64,000 nt of DNA from CAZUHB01 sp964620445. Its GTDB lineage: Bacteria; Planctomycetota; B15-G4; CAYZWU01. Each line of letters opens with the position of its first letter. Position 1 is the first letter of the stretch. The notes under the pieces were generated by a model. The model saw only the letters and a program-made list of their open reading frames with translations, had not been told where the DNA came from and searched no databases. The DNA lies in NCBI GenBank assembly GCA_964620445.1, contig CAZUHB010000011.1:1-64000 (forward strand), read 5' to 3'. Position numbers and translations under genes: made by a program. This document shows positions 17,159-25,803 of this stretch, one piece after another.

Positions 17159-19008
17159 ACCGACACACAACGCTCCCTCTGATTGCGCTCGTCGTTCTCC
17201 TGCCGCTCGCTTCGGGGGCGGGCGGGGAACAGGAGGCGGAGAGCGGCTTCTTTCCGTTCCTTCGCGAGAGGATGCACAGGCATCAGGGCACTCCCGATCG
17301 GAAGGTGCTGGCCTTCTACTACACCTGGTACGGCAGGCCCGAGAACCACGGGCGCTGGGTGCACTGGGAGAGGGTCGACGCGGAAAAACATGATATCGCC
17401 AATTCCACGCACTATCCCGAGGCGGGCGCTTACGACTCGCACGACTCCGACATGATCGACACCCACATCGATCAGGCGCGCACTGCGGGCATCGACGGCT
17501 TCATCTGCACCTGGTGGGGGCGAGACCGGTTCGACGATCGAGCTTTTGCCAAGGTCCTCGACCGGGCCGTCGAAAAAGAATTCGAGGCCACGGTCTACTG
17601 GGAGACCGCTCCCGGATCGGGCCGCGCCCAGACGGGCGGTGCGGTGGACGATCTCGTTTACATTCTGGAAAAATACGGTTCACACCCGGCCTTTTTCAGG
17701 CACGAAGACAAACCGGTGATTTTCATCTACGGCCGTGTGATGAATCAGCTCTCCACGGGCCAGTGGAAGGAGATCATCAGCCGGACCGCGGAGAAGTCGG
17801 GGCGGGATTTCGTGCTCATCGCCGACGGTTACACCGAGCGCAACGCCTGTCTCTTCGACGGGATTCACACGTACAACATCTGCTCCTGGGTGGCACCGTG
17901 CGCGGCCGAAGAGCTCGGCGCGGTCTCGGACGAGGCCTTCGGCCGGGCCGCGGCCCTCGCCAGGGCGCGGGGCAAGATCGCCTGTCTCACCATCATCCCC
18001 GGATACGACGACAGGAAGATCCGCGAGCCGGGAATCAACGCGGCCCGCGCGTCGGGCGGTACCTACAGAACACTATGGAACGCCGCCCTGCGCGCTGATC
18101 CGGACTGGATCCTCATCACGTCGTGGAACGAGTGGCACGAGGGCTCCGAGATCGAGCCGAGCAGGGAGCACGGCGATCGATACCTGGCGATCACGAAGGA
18201 GTTCGCTCCCCGCTTCAAGCGGATGCCGCGGAAGGAGGCCGCCAAAAAAACAGCCGCCGCGATGAGTCCCCCGTCGAAAGAGCTCGCGGCCCTGTACGAG
18301 CGCCGCACGGTGGCCGTCCTGCCCGATTTCGAAAGCGATGCCATTTTCTGGCTCGTCGATCAACCGATCGCGATCAGGGAACTGACCTGGGAAGAGGTCG
18401 TCGATCCCAAGGCGTTCAATGCCGCCGCCTGTCCCGTCACCGTCTACGGCGGACACGAGAGCTACACCCAGTCGGTGGGAGCAGGGGGCGACGTGGACGA
18501 CGCGCTCGTCGGCTACCTGAAAGAGGGGGGGCTGATCATGGCTCTCGGAGACGGCCCCCTTCCGTTCTACTACAACGCGCGGCGCGAGGCGGTCCGGTCG
18601 GCGGGGCGGTTCGGCTTTCCGCTGCTCGGAAGCGGCGGCGGGGGGAGGAACGGCCCGGGAGGGTGGGAGAGGCCCCCCGCGGACAGCATCTTGCGGTTCA
18701 CGATCGACACCGATCTGGTCGGCATCGCGCACACGGCGCTGCCCTTCCCGCGGTCGGGCGATCTCCGCTGGAGGCCCGCCACGCACGCGCTCCTCGACGA
18801 GAGAGATGTCTACCTGCCTCTCGCGCGGCTTCATTCGGAGAGCGGCGAGTGGCTTGGAGACGGCATCGTCTACGTGGAGCACAAGGTCTCCGAACCGGTG
18901 GGGGGAAAGAACATCTACGCCTGGATGGGCCTTCTGCGGGGCGAGAAGAAGGAGAAGATTCTCGAAGCCCTGTTCCTGCTGGCGGGCCGCAAACAGTTCG
19001 GCCGCTGA
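17155..19008 (+). CDS. Exported GH99-like enzyme with a second, uncharacterised domain
   Basis: A 617-residue protein with a signal peptide (TTLPLIALVVLLPLASG). Residues 45-365 match the GH99-like family (endo-mannanase/endo-mannosidase clan): VLAFYYTWYGRPENHG, HYPEAGAYDSHD, GIDGFICTWWG, KPVIFIYGR and TSWNEWHEGSEIEPS at about 322-336, which holds the conserved acidic residues of the active site. From about residue 380 a second alpha/beta domain follows (TVAVLPDFESDAIFWL, GGLIMALGDGPLPFYYN, KNIYAWMGLLRG). It looks like a class I glutamine-amidotransferase-like fold as seen in ThuA-type sugar proteins, but the family is not certain. The start overlaps the stop of the GH106-like gene, so the pair is translationally coupled. 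Confidence 0.75.
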   Translation: MNRHTTLPLIALVVLLPLASGAGGEQEAESGFFPFLRERMHRHQGTPDRKVLAFYYTWYGRPENHGRWVHWERVDAEKHDIANSTHYPEAGAYDSHDSDMIDTHIDQARTAGIDGFICTWWGRDRFDDRAFAKVLDRAVEKEFEATVYWETAPGSGRAQTGGAVDDLVYILEKYGSHPAFFRHEDKPVIFIYGRVMNQLSTGQWKEIISRTAEKSGRDFVLIADGYTERNACLFDGIHTYNICSWVAPCAAEELGAVSDEAFGRAAALARARGKIACLTIIPGYDDRKIREPGINAARASGGTYRTLWNAALRADPDWILITSWNEWHEGSEIEPSREHGDRYLAITKEFAPRFKRMPRKEAAKKTAAAMSPPSKELAALYERRTVAVLPDFESDAIFWLVDQPIAIRELTWEEVVDPKAFNAAACPVTVYGGHESYTQSVGAGGDVDDALVGYLKEGGLIMALGDGPLPFYYNARREAVRSAGRFGFPLLGSGGGGRNGPGGWERPPADSILRFTIDTDLVGIAHTALPFPRSGDLRWRPATHALLDERDVYLPLARLHSESGEWLGDGIVYVEHKVSEPVGGKNIYAWMGLLRGEKKEKILEALFLLAGRKQFGR

Positions 19009-19044
19009 GACGGTGCGGGCTGTCCGGCCGTCCTGCCGCCGAGG

Positions 19045-20529
19045 TTACTCGACCTCCAGCACCATCAAGTTCGTCAGGATCGATCCCCAGGTGAAGGGGC
19101 CGATGAGCGCCTGGATCGGGTATCTCTCGCCGCTCTGCCATGTGGCCGGGACCGTCGTGGGGATGATGAGAATCCCATCAGGCGGGATCGGTCCTCTCGT
19201 AATGATTGCCGCCGGCGGCAGCGAGATGCAGAGGTCGCCGTAGATCGTCGGAAAGGGCGGATCGAGGATGGTCCAACCGAAGGCGAAGGTGACCGGCATT
19301 GCCGATGGCTCACCCACGACCCTGATCTCGACGGCACCTCCCGGAACGAGGTCGCCCACGCAGCAGAGCCACTCGACCCCGTGATACCAGCGCACGAATT
19401 CGTCCCAGTGCGTGTCTCCGGCAAAAGCGAGCCATTCGTTGTTGTACAACTTGTGAAGGGGATTGCCGGATCTGTTGGAAAAGTAGATGGCGATTCCGTG
19501 GTCCTCTCCCGGCGTGCCGTGAACCGCGTAGGGGGCCTGGAAATTGTTCATCACCTTTATGGCGGCATCGTGAATCGCGCCTGACGGGATCTGCTGCGAG
19601 AGCAGGTCGACAAAGTCGTGAAGGTCGATGTGGGTGTTGCCGCCCGGAGCACCGTAGGTCTTCACCACGGCGCGTACCGCCGCGATCTCGGTCCGGTTCC
19701 GGGTCATGGCGAGAGCCAGTTCGTCGACAGCGGCCACGAGAGGCGGGATCTGGCGCAGGTCGATCGCGGACAGGAGCAGGCTCGGTTCCACCTGGGCATA
19801 GTGGGTGACGATCAGTTGCCCCAGCGTTCGCGCGTCCATGGTGGGATTGGCATCGAGATCGGCCAGGATCAGGTCATAGGGGAAACCGTTTCCCGAGGAG
19901 ACCTTCTCCGAACCGACCATCACCTCGGCGAAGGGCTGGATCTCGTGGGCGACCTCGAGCATCGCCATGAGACACTCGTTGAATCCGACGAGATTCAGGT
20001 GGATCCCGTCGGCGGCGAGGTTCTCGAACGCCTCCCGCACCTCGGGCATGTAGAGCTTGTCGTCATCGGTCCAGTCATCGCCCGCGGCGCGCCACCCGTA
20101 TCCGTGATCCCACAGGATGAGGGCGTGCCGCTGGGCGGGATAGGCGCCGTGCGCCCACCGGACGAAATCCTCGACGCTGCCGTCATCGGTGCTCGTCAGG
20201 ACTCCCAGGCCGCTGTTCGTTTCGCCCAGGATGGCGAGTTCGTTTCCCGGATCGGGCGTCATGCCCGGGGTGATTCTGAACCGCCGCGTATCGCTCCAGT
20301 CGCCGTAGTCCGTGCTGAATCCCCCGCTCCGATCGAGCTGGACGAGTATGTTCACGTTGCCCGTCGAGCCGACGGTGGCCATCTCGATGAAATCGCCGAA
20401 GGCGCAGCCTTCCAGGTTGTTGTCCCCGTTGAAATAGACCATGACGTTCCACTCGGCCTGGGCGCGGCTCTCGTCGAGGCCGGCGAGAGTGGCCGCGGCG
20501 AGACAGAAGAGAAAGGTGAGGGGGCGCAT
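19045..20529 (-). CDS. Secreted clostripain-family (C11) cysteine peptidase with C-terminal module
   Basis: A 494-residue protein. The signal peptide (LTFLFCLAAATLAG) is followed by a C11 caspase-like domain: WNVMVYFNGDNNLE opens the fold, LILWDHGYGW carries the catalytic His142, and GFNECLMAM carries the nucleophile Cys186. Clostripain cleaves after basic residues; the specificity of this one cannot be read. The last 100 residues (GDLVPGGAVEIRVVGEP to LTNLMVLEVE) are a beta-rich module that recurs at the end of the beta-helix protein at 47630-49117. A near-consensus promoter lies upstream and AAAGGA precedes the ATG by 8 bases. It is convergent with the GH99-like gene. Confidence 0.9.
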   Translation of the reverse strand: MRPLTFLFCLAAATLAGLDESRAQAEWNVMVYFNGDNNLEGCAFGDFIEMATVGSTGNVNILVQLDRSGGFSTDYGDWSDTRRFRITPGMTPDPGNELAILGETNSGLGVLTSTDDGSVEDFVRWAHGAYPAQRHALILWDHGYGWRAAGDDWTDDDKLYMPEVREAFENLAADGIHLNLVGFNECLMAMLEVAHEIQPFAEVMVGSEKVSSGNGFPYDLILADLDANPTMDARTLGQLIVTHYAQVEPSLLLSAIDLRQIPPLVAAVDELALAMTRNRTEIAAVRAVVKTYGAPGGNTHIDLHDFVDLLSQQIPSGAIHDAAIKVMNNFQAPYAVHGTPGEDHGIAIYFSNRSGNPLHKLYNNEWLAFAGDTHWDEFVRWYHGVEWLCCVGDLVPGGAVEIRVVGEPSAMPVTFAFGWTILDPPFPTIYGDLCISLPPAAIITRGPIPPDGILIIPTTVPATWQSGERYPIQALIGPFTWGSILTNLMVLEVE

Positions 20530-20839
20530 CGTTTGTTCCTTTCCGAGGACGGTCCGGTTTAGTGCTGTTCGTATGTATTTGGATTCATATTATATCCTGT
20601 CTTCCCGGGGCATTCAAGCAGAGTCACGCCTTTTGACAGATCCTCCCGCGCCAGCCCAGCATCGCGACCCATCTCCACCCCGAATCACACGGACGATAAG
20701 CTGCAAGCGGCCGCGAAGCGGTCGATTGTCAGCCTCATCGTCCCGAAAACAAGAAACCATTTTTTCGACTTCACTTGGCGAAATGTCGCCATATTTTCTA
20801 TGCTTACCCTTTTGATACAGATCGAACAGGTCCTGATTG
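20530..20839. other. 310-base intergenic region between divergent genes
   Basis: It holds the C11 peptidase leader and promoter on the minus strand (20530-20617) and the ribosome-binding site of the voltage-sensor gene on the plus strand (AACAGG at 20825-20830). The segment between about 20640 and 20830 is less GC-rich than neighbouring genes. On the minus strand it is open as part of a 95-codon frame (20901-20614) that resembles no known family; this is not called as a gene. Confidence 0.5.
20589..20617 (-). promoter_or_regulatory. Sigma70-type promoter for the C11 peptidase gene
   Basis: Reading the minus strand, TTGAAT (20617-20612) and a perfect TATAAT (20594-20589) are separated by exactly 17 bases. 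The start codon is at 20529, giving a leader of about 50 bases. This is the best promoter match seen in the window. Confidence 0.6.
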
Positions 20840-21778
20840 ATGGCAACAATACTCACGCGCAGATGCCGCGAACTCCATGACCAGGCAGCGAGGCCGCTCA
20901 CCGTCCTGTCCTATCTCTGGCTGATCCTTTTCTCCATCGTCCTTCCCCATCAGGGGAGGAACAGCCTCGAGAAGCTGCAGTCGGAGCCGATACTGATTGT
21001 CATGATCGTGGTGCTCGCCATCTGGGCAGTGTACGTTCTCGACGGCATCGTCTATTTTCTGGCGAGCCGGAGCAGCGAGCGATTCTGGACGCGGCTCGGG
21101 CTCGGTGCCTCGGTCATTCTCTTTCCGATCTTCAGGATTTCGATCCCTCCATTCGGCGACCGCCATCGCATCTGGCTACCCTTCTTTGGCTGGCGCGACA
21201 GGGACCGGTCGCTCGAGAAGGACCTCTTGCGCGCTTTCAGCCTGCCCATGTTCGCCGTGGTGCTCCTCGTTCTCCCGATTCTGGGGATCGAGTACCTGCG
21301 GCCGCAGTGGCTCGAGAACCGGACGGTCGCTTTCAGCCTCTCCCTGGGATCGCAGATCATCTGGCTCGCGTTCGCCTTCGAGTTTTCGCTCATGATCTCG
21401 GTGGCCCGGAAAAAAATACGCTACTGCGTCAAGCACTGGCTCGATCTGGCCATCGTCCTCTTGCCCGTCATTCTCTTTGTGCTGCCCTTCCTTTCCTTCC
21501 TGCCGATCGCCCGGCTCGCGCGGCTCGGAAGGCTCATGCGTTCGACGCGCCTCCTCCGCATGAAAGGGGTGGGGCTGAAGGCGTTCAGCGCCATGGTTCT
21601 CATCGCGGGCACCAAGCGGTTCGGCGGCCGGAGCAACGAGAAGCGGATCAGGAAATTGAAGGAGCAGATCGAGGAGCTCGAGGAGGATATCGACGAAATC
21701 AGACGGGAGATTGTCGAGCTCGAGGAGCAGGACCGGAATCGGGCCGCAGAGAGGTGTCAGCCTCCAGCCAAAGACTAG
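20840..21778 (+). CDS. Voltage-sensor-domain protein without a pore, with C-terminal coiled coil
   Basis: A 312-residue membrane protein. Two N-terminal helices (LTVLSYLWLILFSIVLP, ILIVMIVVLAIWAVYVLDGI) precede segments that look like a four-helix voltage sensor. The last of these, at about 221-241, reads RLARLGRLMRSTRLLR, with arginine at every third position six times, the hallmark of S4. In place of the S5-P-S6 pore there is a short segment and then a strong heptad coiled coil at about 268-302 (LKEQIEELEEDIDEIRREI). Hv1 proton channels share the plan of voltage sensor plus coiled-coil dimerisation and no pore, but the Hv1 selectivity-filter Asp cannot be assigned here. TTG 20837 directly precedes the chosen ATG. 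Proton conduction is possible but unproven. Confidence 0.7.
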   Translation: MATILTRRCRELHDQAARPLTVLSYLWLILFSIVLPHQGRNSLEKLQSEPILIVMIVVLAIWAVYVLDGIVYFLASRSSERFWTRLGLGASVILFPIFRISIPPFGDRHRIWLPFFGWRDRDRSLEKDLLRAFSLPMFAVVLLVLPILGIEYLRPQWLENRTVAFSLSLGSQIIWLAFAFEFSLMISVARKKIRYCVKHWLDLAIVLLPVILFVLPFLSFLPIARLARLGRLMRSTRLLRMKGVGLKAFSAMVLIAGTKRFGGRSNEKRIRKLKEQIEELEEDIDEIRREIVELEEQDRNRAAERCQPPAKD

Positions 21779-21807
21779 GCTGAGATCCACTTCAGGGAAA
21801 GAATGTC

Positions 21808-21842
21808 TTAACCCCTTTAATGAGATAGGTTAGTGATTTTTT
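21808..21842 (+). terminator. Weak intrinsic terminator candidate after the voltage-sensor gene
   Basis: TAACC (21809-21813) pairs with GGTTA (21828-21832), extended by one G-U pair, and six T residues follow at 21837-21842. The stem is short and the loop long, so this is a weak call. Confidence 0.3.
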
Positions 21843-21860
21843 AATAAATACAGTTCTTTC

Positions 21861-21889
21861 TTGAAAAAAGACACGCCTTACGTTATTAG
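21861..21889 (+). promoter_or_regulatory. Promoter candidate for the porin gene
   Basis: TTGAAA at 21861-21866 and TATTAG at 21884-21889 are spaced by 17 bases in an unusually AT-rich stretch. Transcription would begin just after 21890, which argues for ATG 21935 as the porin start, since an upstream in-frame ATG at 21890 would be at or before the transcription start. Confidence 0.45.
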
Positions 21890-21934
21890 ATGCGTCTGTT
21901 TATACGAGACGTTATCCATTACACGAGAAAAGAC

Positions 21935-23149
21935 ATGCTCTACCGATCGCTCAGGATTCTGCTGCTCTTCTCCACCTTTCTTTTTCCATCCGTCGGTCTC
22001 TGCACCGATGAATCCACCGACCGCCCGCCCAGCGGCCCGGATCTCCGCGGAGAACTCGAGGAGAGAGGGCTTTCTTTCGAGCTGGTCTACACGGCGGAGT
22101 GGCTGGCCAACACGCGCGGCGGGATCACCACCCACCATGCGCGCAAGTACCGGGGCGACGTGAGCCTCTTTCTGGAGTTCGACACCGCCCGCGCGGGGCT
22201 CTGGGACGATGGTTCCTTTTTCGCACATATTCAGAACCAGCACGGCGAGGGCATCACGGAAGATTATGTGGGAGATTTCCAGATCCTGTCCAACATCGAC
22301 GCCGATGATTTCACCCAGGTTTCCGAGATCTGGTATCGCCACGATTTTCTCAACGGCCGCCTCTGGACCAAGCTGGGCAAGCAAGAGGCGAACGCCGATT
22401 TTGCCTGCACCGAGTTCGGTTGCGAATTCATCGCCTCATCGCCCGGATTCAGCCCCACCATTCCGCTCGTGACCTATCCCGATCCTGACTGGGGCATGAT
22501 GTGGGGCGCGCAGCCGGCGGACTGGTTCTCAACCCATGTCGGAGTCTACCAGGGCCGCCCCGATGGCGGGCGATCGATCAAGAGCACGGTCGACAACCTT
22601 TACGGCCCCATGATCATGGTGGAGCCGGCCGTCCACTACCGCGCCGCGGACAGGGCCGGACACTTCCGTGTCGGCGCCTGGTGGAACGGGGACCGTTTCG
22701 ACGAGTTCGACCGGAGCGATCCCGATCCCGGAACAAAGGGCGAGAGCCACGGCTGGTACGTGACCTGGGATCAGGAGATCTGGTCGGAAAATGGGGCGGA
22801 GGAGAGCGCGGAGCCCGATTGCACGGAGGGGATCGGTCTCTTCGGCCAGTACGGATGGGCGCCCCCTGACCGGTCCGAGGCGCTGCACTATTTCGGCGGC
22901 GGTGTGGCCTGGACCGGCGCTCTGCCCGGCAGGGATGCCGACATCCTCGGCGTGGGGCTGTTCCAGGTGGAGTTCAGCCGCGAGGCGGGTTTCGCGCGCG
23001 GCGCCGAAAGAGCGATCGAGCTCTTCTACAGGTTGGAGCTCTGCGAGCACTTCACGATCAAACCCGATCTGCAGTTCATCACCAATCCGGGTGGAGGGGT
23101 GCTCGACGACGCGCTCGTCGCCGGCGTGCGGGCGGAGTTCGTGTTCTGA
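21935..23149 (+). CDS. oprB: OprB-family carbohydrate porin
   Basis: A 404-residue outer-membrane barrel. The signal peptide (LYRSLRILLLFSTFLFPSVG) is followed by the OprB pattern: GLSFELVYTAEWLANTRGGI, SLFLEFDT, GSFFAHIQNQHGE, WYRHDFLNGRLWTKLGKQEA, and a C-terminal strand ending EFVF with terminal Phe, the signal read by the Bam machinery. OprB porins admit glucose and other monosaccharides. Extra cysteine pairs (FACTEFGCEF and a later CTEG) are unusual for the family. Neighbouring genes encode an extracellular protease and hydrolases, so uptake of breakdown products is plausible. The start was set at ATG 21935 from the promoter position and the signal peptide. Confidence 0.85.
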   Translation: MLYRSLRILLLFSTFLFPSVGLCTDESTDRPPSGPDLRGELEERGLSFELVYTAEWLANTRGGITTHHARKYRGDVSLFLEFDTARAGLWDDGSFFAHIQNQHGEGITEDYVGDFQILSNIDADDFTQVSEIWYRHDFLNGRLWTKLGKQEANADFACTEFGCEFIASSPGFSPTIPLVTYPDPDWGMMWGAQPADWFSTHVGVYQGRPDGGRSIKSTVDNLYGPMIMVEPAVHYRAADRAGHFRVGAWWNGDRFDEFDRSDPDPGTKGESHGWYVTWDQEIWSENGAEESAEPDCTEGIGLFGQYGWAPPDRSEALHYFGGGVAWTGALPGRDADILGVGLFQVEFSREAGFARGAERAIELFYRLELCEHFTIKPDLQFITNPGGGVLDDALVAGVRAEFVF

Positions 23150-23187
23150 GACCGGTCTTTACGGCCTCTGGTGTCCCCGGCATCCTG

Positions 23188-25596
23188 TCAAGAAAGGGAG
23201 GACGCCTCCGCCAGGACACGATCCAGTGTTTGCACGAGCAGATCGGCATTCGGGCGGGTGAAGACCAGGGGGGGCTTGATCTTGATCACGTTGTGCAAGG
23301 GACCGTCGGTGCTCACGAGGATTCCCTCGTCTTTCATCCGCTCCACGACGAAGGCCGCCTCGCTGTCGGCCGGTTCCAGGCTCTGCCTGTCGCGAACCAG
23401 TTCGACGCCCACGAAGAGCCCCAGCCCGCGCACGTCGCCGATGAGGGGGTGCGTCTCCTCGAGCGCCTCGAGACCGGCGATCAGGTGCGCGCCCACGTCG
23501 CGGGCGTTCCGTTGCAGGTCCTCCTCCTCGATCACGTCGAGCACGGCCAGGCCCACGGCGCAGGAGACCGGATTGCCGCCATAGGTGTTGAAGTACTCCA
23601 TGCCCGTGTCGAAGGATGCGGCGATCTCGGGCGTGGTCACGACGCACGCCATCGGATGGCCGCTGCCGATCGGCTTGCCCAGGGTCACGATGTCGGGCAT
23701 GGCGCCCTGCGTTTCGAAGGCCCAAAAATGGGTGCCCACCCGACCGAATCCGACCTGCACCTCGTCGGCGATCGCCACCCCGCCGGCAGCGCGGACCGAG
23801 TCGAAGGACTCTTTCAAGTAGCCTGGCGGAGGAACGATCTGGCCGCCGCACCCGAGCAATGATTCGCAGATGAAGGCGGCCACCGGCCGCCCGCCGCGGT
23901 TCGCGTCGTCGATGGCTTCCTCGACGCGGGCGGCATACAATTTTCCTGCCTCACCATCGGTGGAACGGTAGAGGCCCCGATAGATGTCGGGCATCGGCGT
24001 CGTGCGCACGTGGCTCAGGGAGCCCGCGCCCCCGGGACCGTCGAACTTGTAGGGGCTGATGTCGATCAGCGAACCGAGATTGCCGTGATAAGCCCCGTCC
24101 ACGACCGCGATCCCGTCCCGGCCCGTGTGGGTGCGCGCCAGCCGGAGAGCGAGGTCATTGGCCTCGCTGCCCGAGTTGACGAAGAAACAGACGCGCAGCG
24201 GATCGGGCATCGTTCCGGTCAGCCTCCGCGCGTAGTTCACGATCCGATCGTGCAGGTAGCGCGTGTTCGTGTTGAGCCGGGCGTTCTGTTTCCGGGCCGC
24301 GGCCACCACCCGGGGGTGGCAGTGGCCCACGTGGGGCACGTTGTTCACCGCGTCGAGATAGGCGCATCCCTCCTCGTCGTAGAGATACTGCATCGATCCG
24401 CGCACGATCTTGAGCGGTTTCTCGTAGGAGACGCTGAGCGAAGGGCCGATGTGGCGCCCCCTGAGCGCCATGATCTCCTCGGCGCTTCGCTCACCGTCCG
24501 AAATCGGTGCGCGCCCCCTGCCCGGCGGCGGAGCGGGCGGGTCGATTCCGAGGGCATCGAAAAAGGCCTCCGCCGCGCGACGCGGATCGATGTCGGCCAG
24601 CTTCTCAAGCAGGTCCCATGCCGGCTGTTCGCTGATCCGGAGATAGGCATTCCGCGGATCGTCCCTCGTCTGCCTGACCGACTGGTAGACACTCGTGGAA
24701 AGCCGCGCGCCCGTCAGAGGGAACAGGACCTCCACCTCTTCCGGCCCGAGGGGATAGATCTCGTGAAAACCGGCCACAACCTCCACCATGGCGGCGAGGG
24801 GATCGTCCTTTCCCATGGCCGCATAGGTGGCGGCGATCGCCGGCTCGCACACGACGCAGGTGTGGACCATGTCGCCGAGATCGATGATCCCGCTCACCTC
24901 CGGTTCACCCGATCCGGTGCGGCGGACGAGGAGGTTGTGGTCGTTGCCGTCATTGTGGATGACGCCGGTGCGCAGGGTGCCGAGCCGGGGCGCCGCGAGA
25001 GCGTCGAAGCGACGCACGAAGAGCTCGGCCAGCGATCGGCGCGGCAGCGATTCGATCGCGACCAGCAGGGGGCCGATCCGCGACGCGCCCTTCAGATCCC
25101 ACAAGATGCCGCGGTTCATGGCCGGATGAGTGAAACCCTCGAGCGCCCTGTCCACGCGGCCCATGAACCGTCCCACGCTGCGAAGGAGCGGCGCGCCGTG
25201 GGGAGTGCAATCGACCAGAAAAGTACCCTCGAGAAATGTGAGCATGCGCACGTGGCGCGCGTTTCCCCACCTGTCCTGAACGGAGCCGATCTCCTCCGAG
25301 GCCAGGGTCCGGCAGATCCGCGGGCTCATGGGAGTGTCGAGCGCCGTGGCCAGCCGCTCCATGGCACGGTTCTGGAAATCGAGGACCTCCCGCGACTCGT
25401 CTTTGCGCGCGATCTTGAGGATGCGCTCTTCGCCCGTTTCCGTTTCGAGACGGAAATTCAGATCGAGTTCGCCCGGCAATGCGCGGACGCGCGCCTCCAC
25501 GCCGTAGAGATCGTGCGCGATCATCCGCGCGTCTTCCGCGCTGAAGGCGCGGGCGTCGTCGATGCTGAACTCCGGACGGCCCGGTTCGACAGCCAT
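23188..25596 (-). CDS. Bifunctional aminoglycoside-phosphotransferase-like kinase fused to class III aminotransferase/phospholyase
   Basis: An 802-residue fusion. Residues 1-330 are an APH/choline-kinase fold: nucleotide region at about 45-62, Brenner loop GVIHNDGNDHNLLV with Asp216, and DFG-equivalent GIIDLGD with Asp240. From about residue 400 there is a class III PLP enzyme: VNNVPHVGHCHPRV, FVNSGSEANDLALRLAR, DEVQVGFGRVGTHFW, and the PLP lysine in LGKPIGSGHP at about 642. This pairing mirrors human AGPHD1 (hydroxylysine kinase) and AGXT2L1/2 (phospholyases acting on phosphoethanolamine or phosphohydroxylysine), where the kinase product is the lyase substrate. A two-step kinase-elimination on an amino alcohol or hydroxyamino acid is likely; the substrate is unknown. 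ATG 25596 has GAGGAG upstream. Confidence 0.85.
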   Translation of the reverse strand: MAVEPGRPEFSIDDARAFSAEDARMIAHDLYGVEARVRALPGELDLNFRLETETGEERILKIARKDESREVLDFQNRAMERLATALDTPMSPRICRTLASEEIGSVQDRWGNARHVRMLTFLEGTFLVDCTPHGAPLLRSVGRFMGRVDRALEGFTHPAMNRGILWDLKGASRIGPLLVAIESLPRRSLAELFVRRFDALAAPRLGTLRTGVIHNDGNDHNLLVRRTGSGEPEVSGIIDLGDMVHTCVVCEPAIAATYAAMGKDDPLAAMVEVVAGFHEIYPLGPEEVEVLFPLTGARLSTSVYQSVRQTRDDPRNAYLRISEQPAWDLLEKLADIDPRRAAEAFFDALGIDPPAPPPGRGRAPISDGERSAEEIMALRGRHIGPSLSVSYEKPLKIVRGSMQYLYDEEGCAYLDAVNNVPHVGHCHPRVVAAARKQNARLNTNTRYLHDRIVNYARRLTGTMPDPLRVCFFVNSGSEANDLALRLARTHTGRDGIAVVDGAYHGNLGSLIDISPYKFDGPGGAGSLSHVRTTPMPDIYRGLYRSTDGEAGKLYAARVEEAIDDANRGGRPVAAFICESLLGCGGQIVPPPGYLKESFDSVRAAGGVAIADEVQVGFGRVGTHFWAFETQGAMPDIVTLGKPIGSGHPMACVVTTPEIAASFDTGMEYFNTYGGNPVSCAVGLAVLDVIEEEDLQRNARDVGAHLIAGLEALEETHPLIGDVRGLGLFVGVELVRDRQSLEPADSEAAFVVERMKDEGILVSTDGPLHNVIKIKPPLVFTRPNADLLVQTLDRVLAEASSLS

Positions 25597-25803
25597 GAAA
25601 GGGCTCCTCTCTTCGAGACTCTCGTTGCGCGTCGCACATGATACCCAGAAGCCCACCGGACCGCACCGAGAGAATTCGCGGCGGCCGATCACTTTTTGAA
25701 GGAAGGGGACCGGGATTTCGTGTTTCATGGATCGTAAGGAAAGTCCGCGCCCTCCCGGATCGGGGCGCCGGAATCGAGATTCGAAATCTTGCGTGGAGCC
25801 GCC

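Noticed and set aside
20614..20901. Possible 95-residue minus-strand protein between the C11 peptidase and the voltage-sensor gene
   Set aside because: The part VAINQDLFDLYQKGKHRKYG looks protein-like and is less GC-rich, but there is no good ribosome-binding site, no known family, and it overlaps the start of the voltage-sensor gene and the C11 promoter region.
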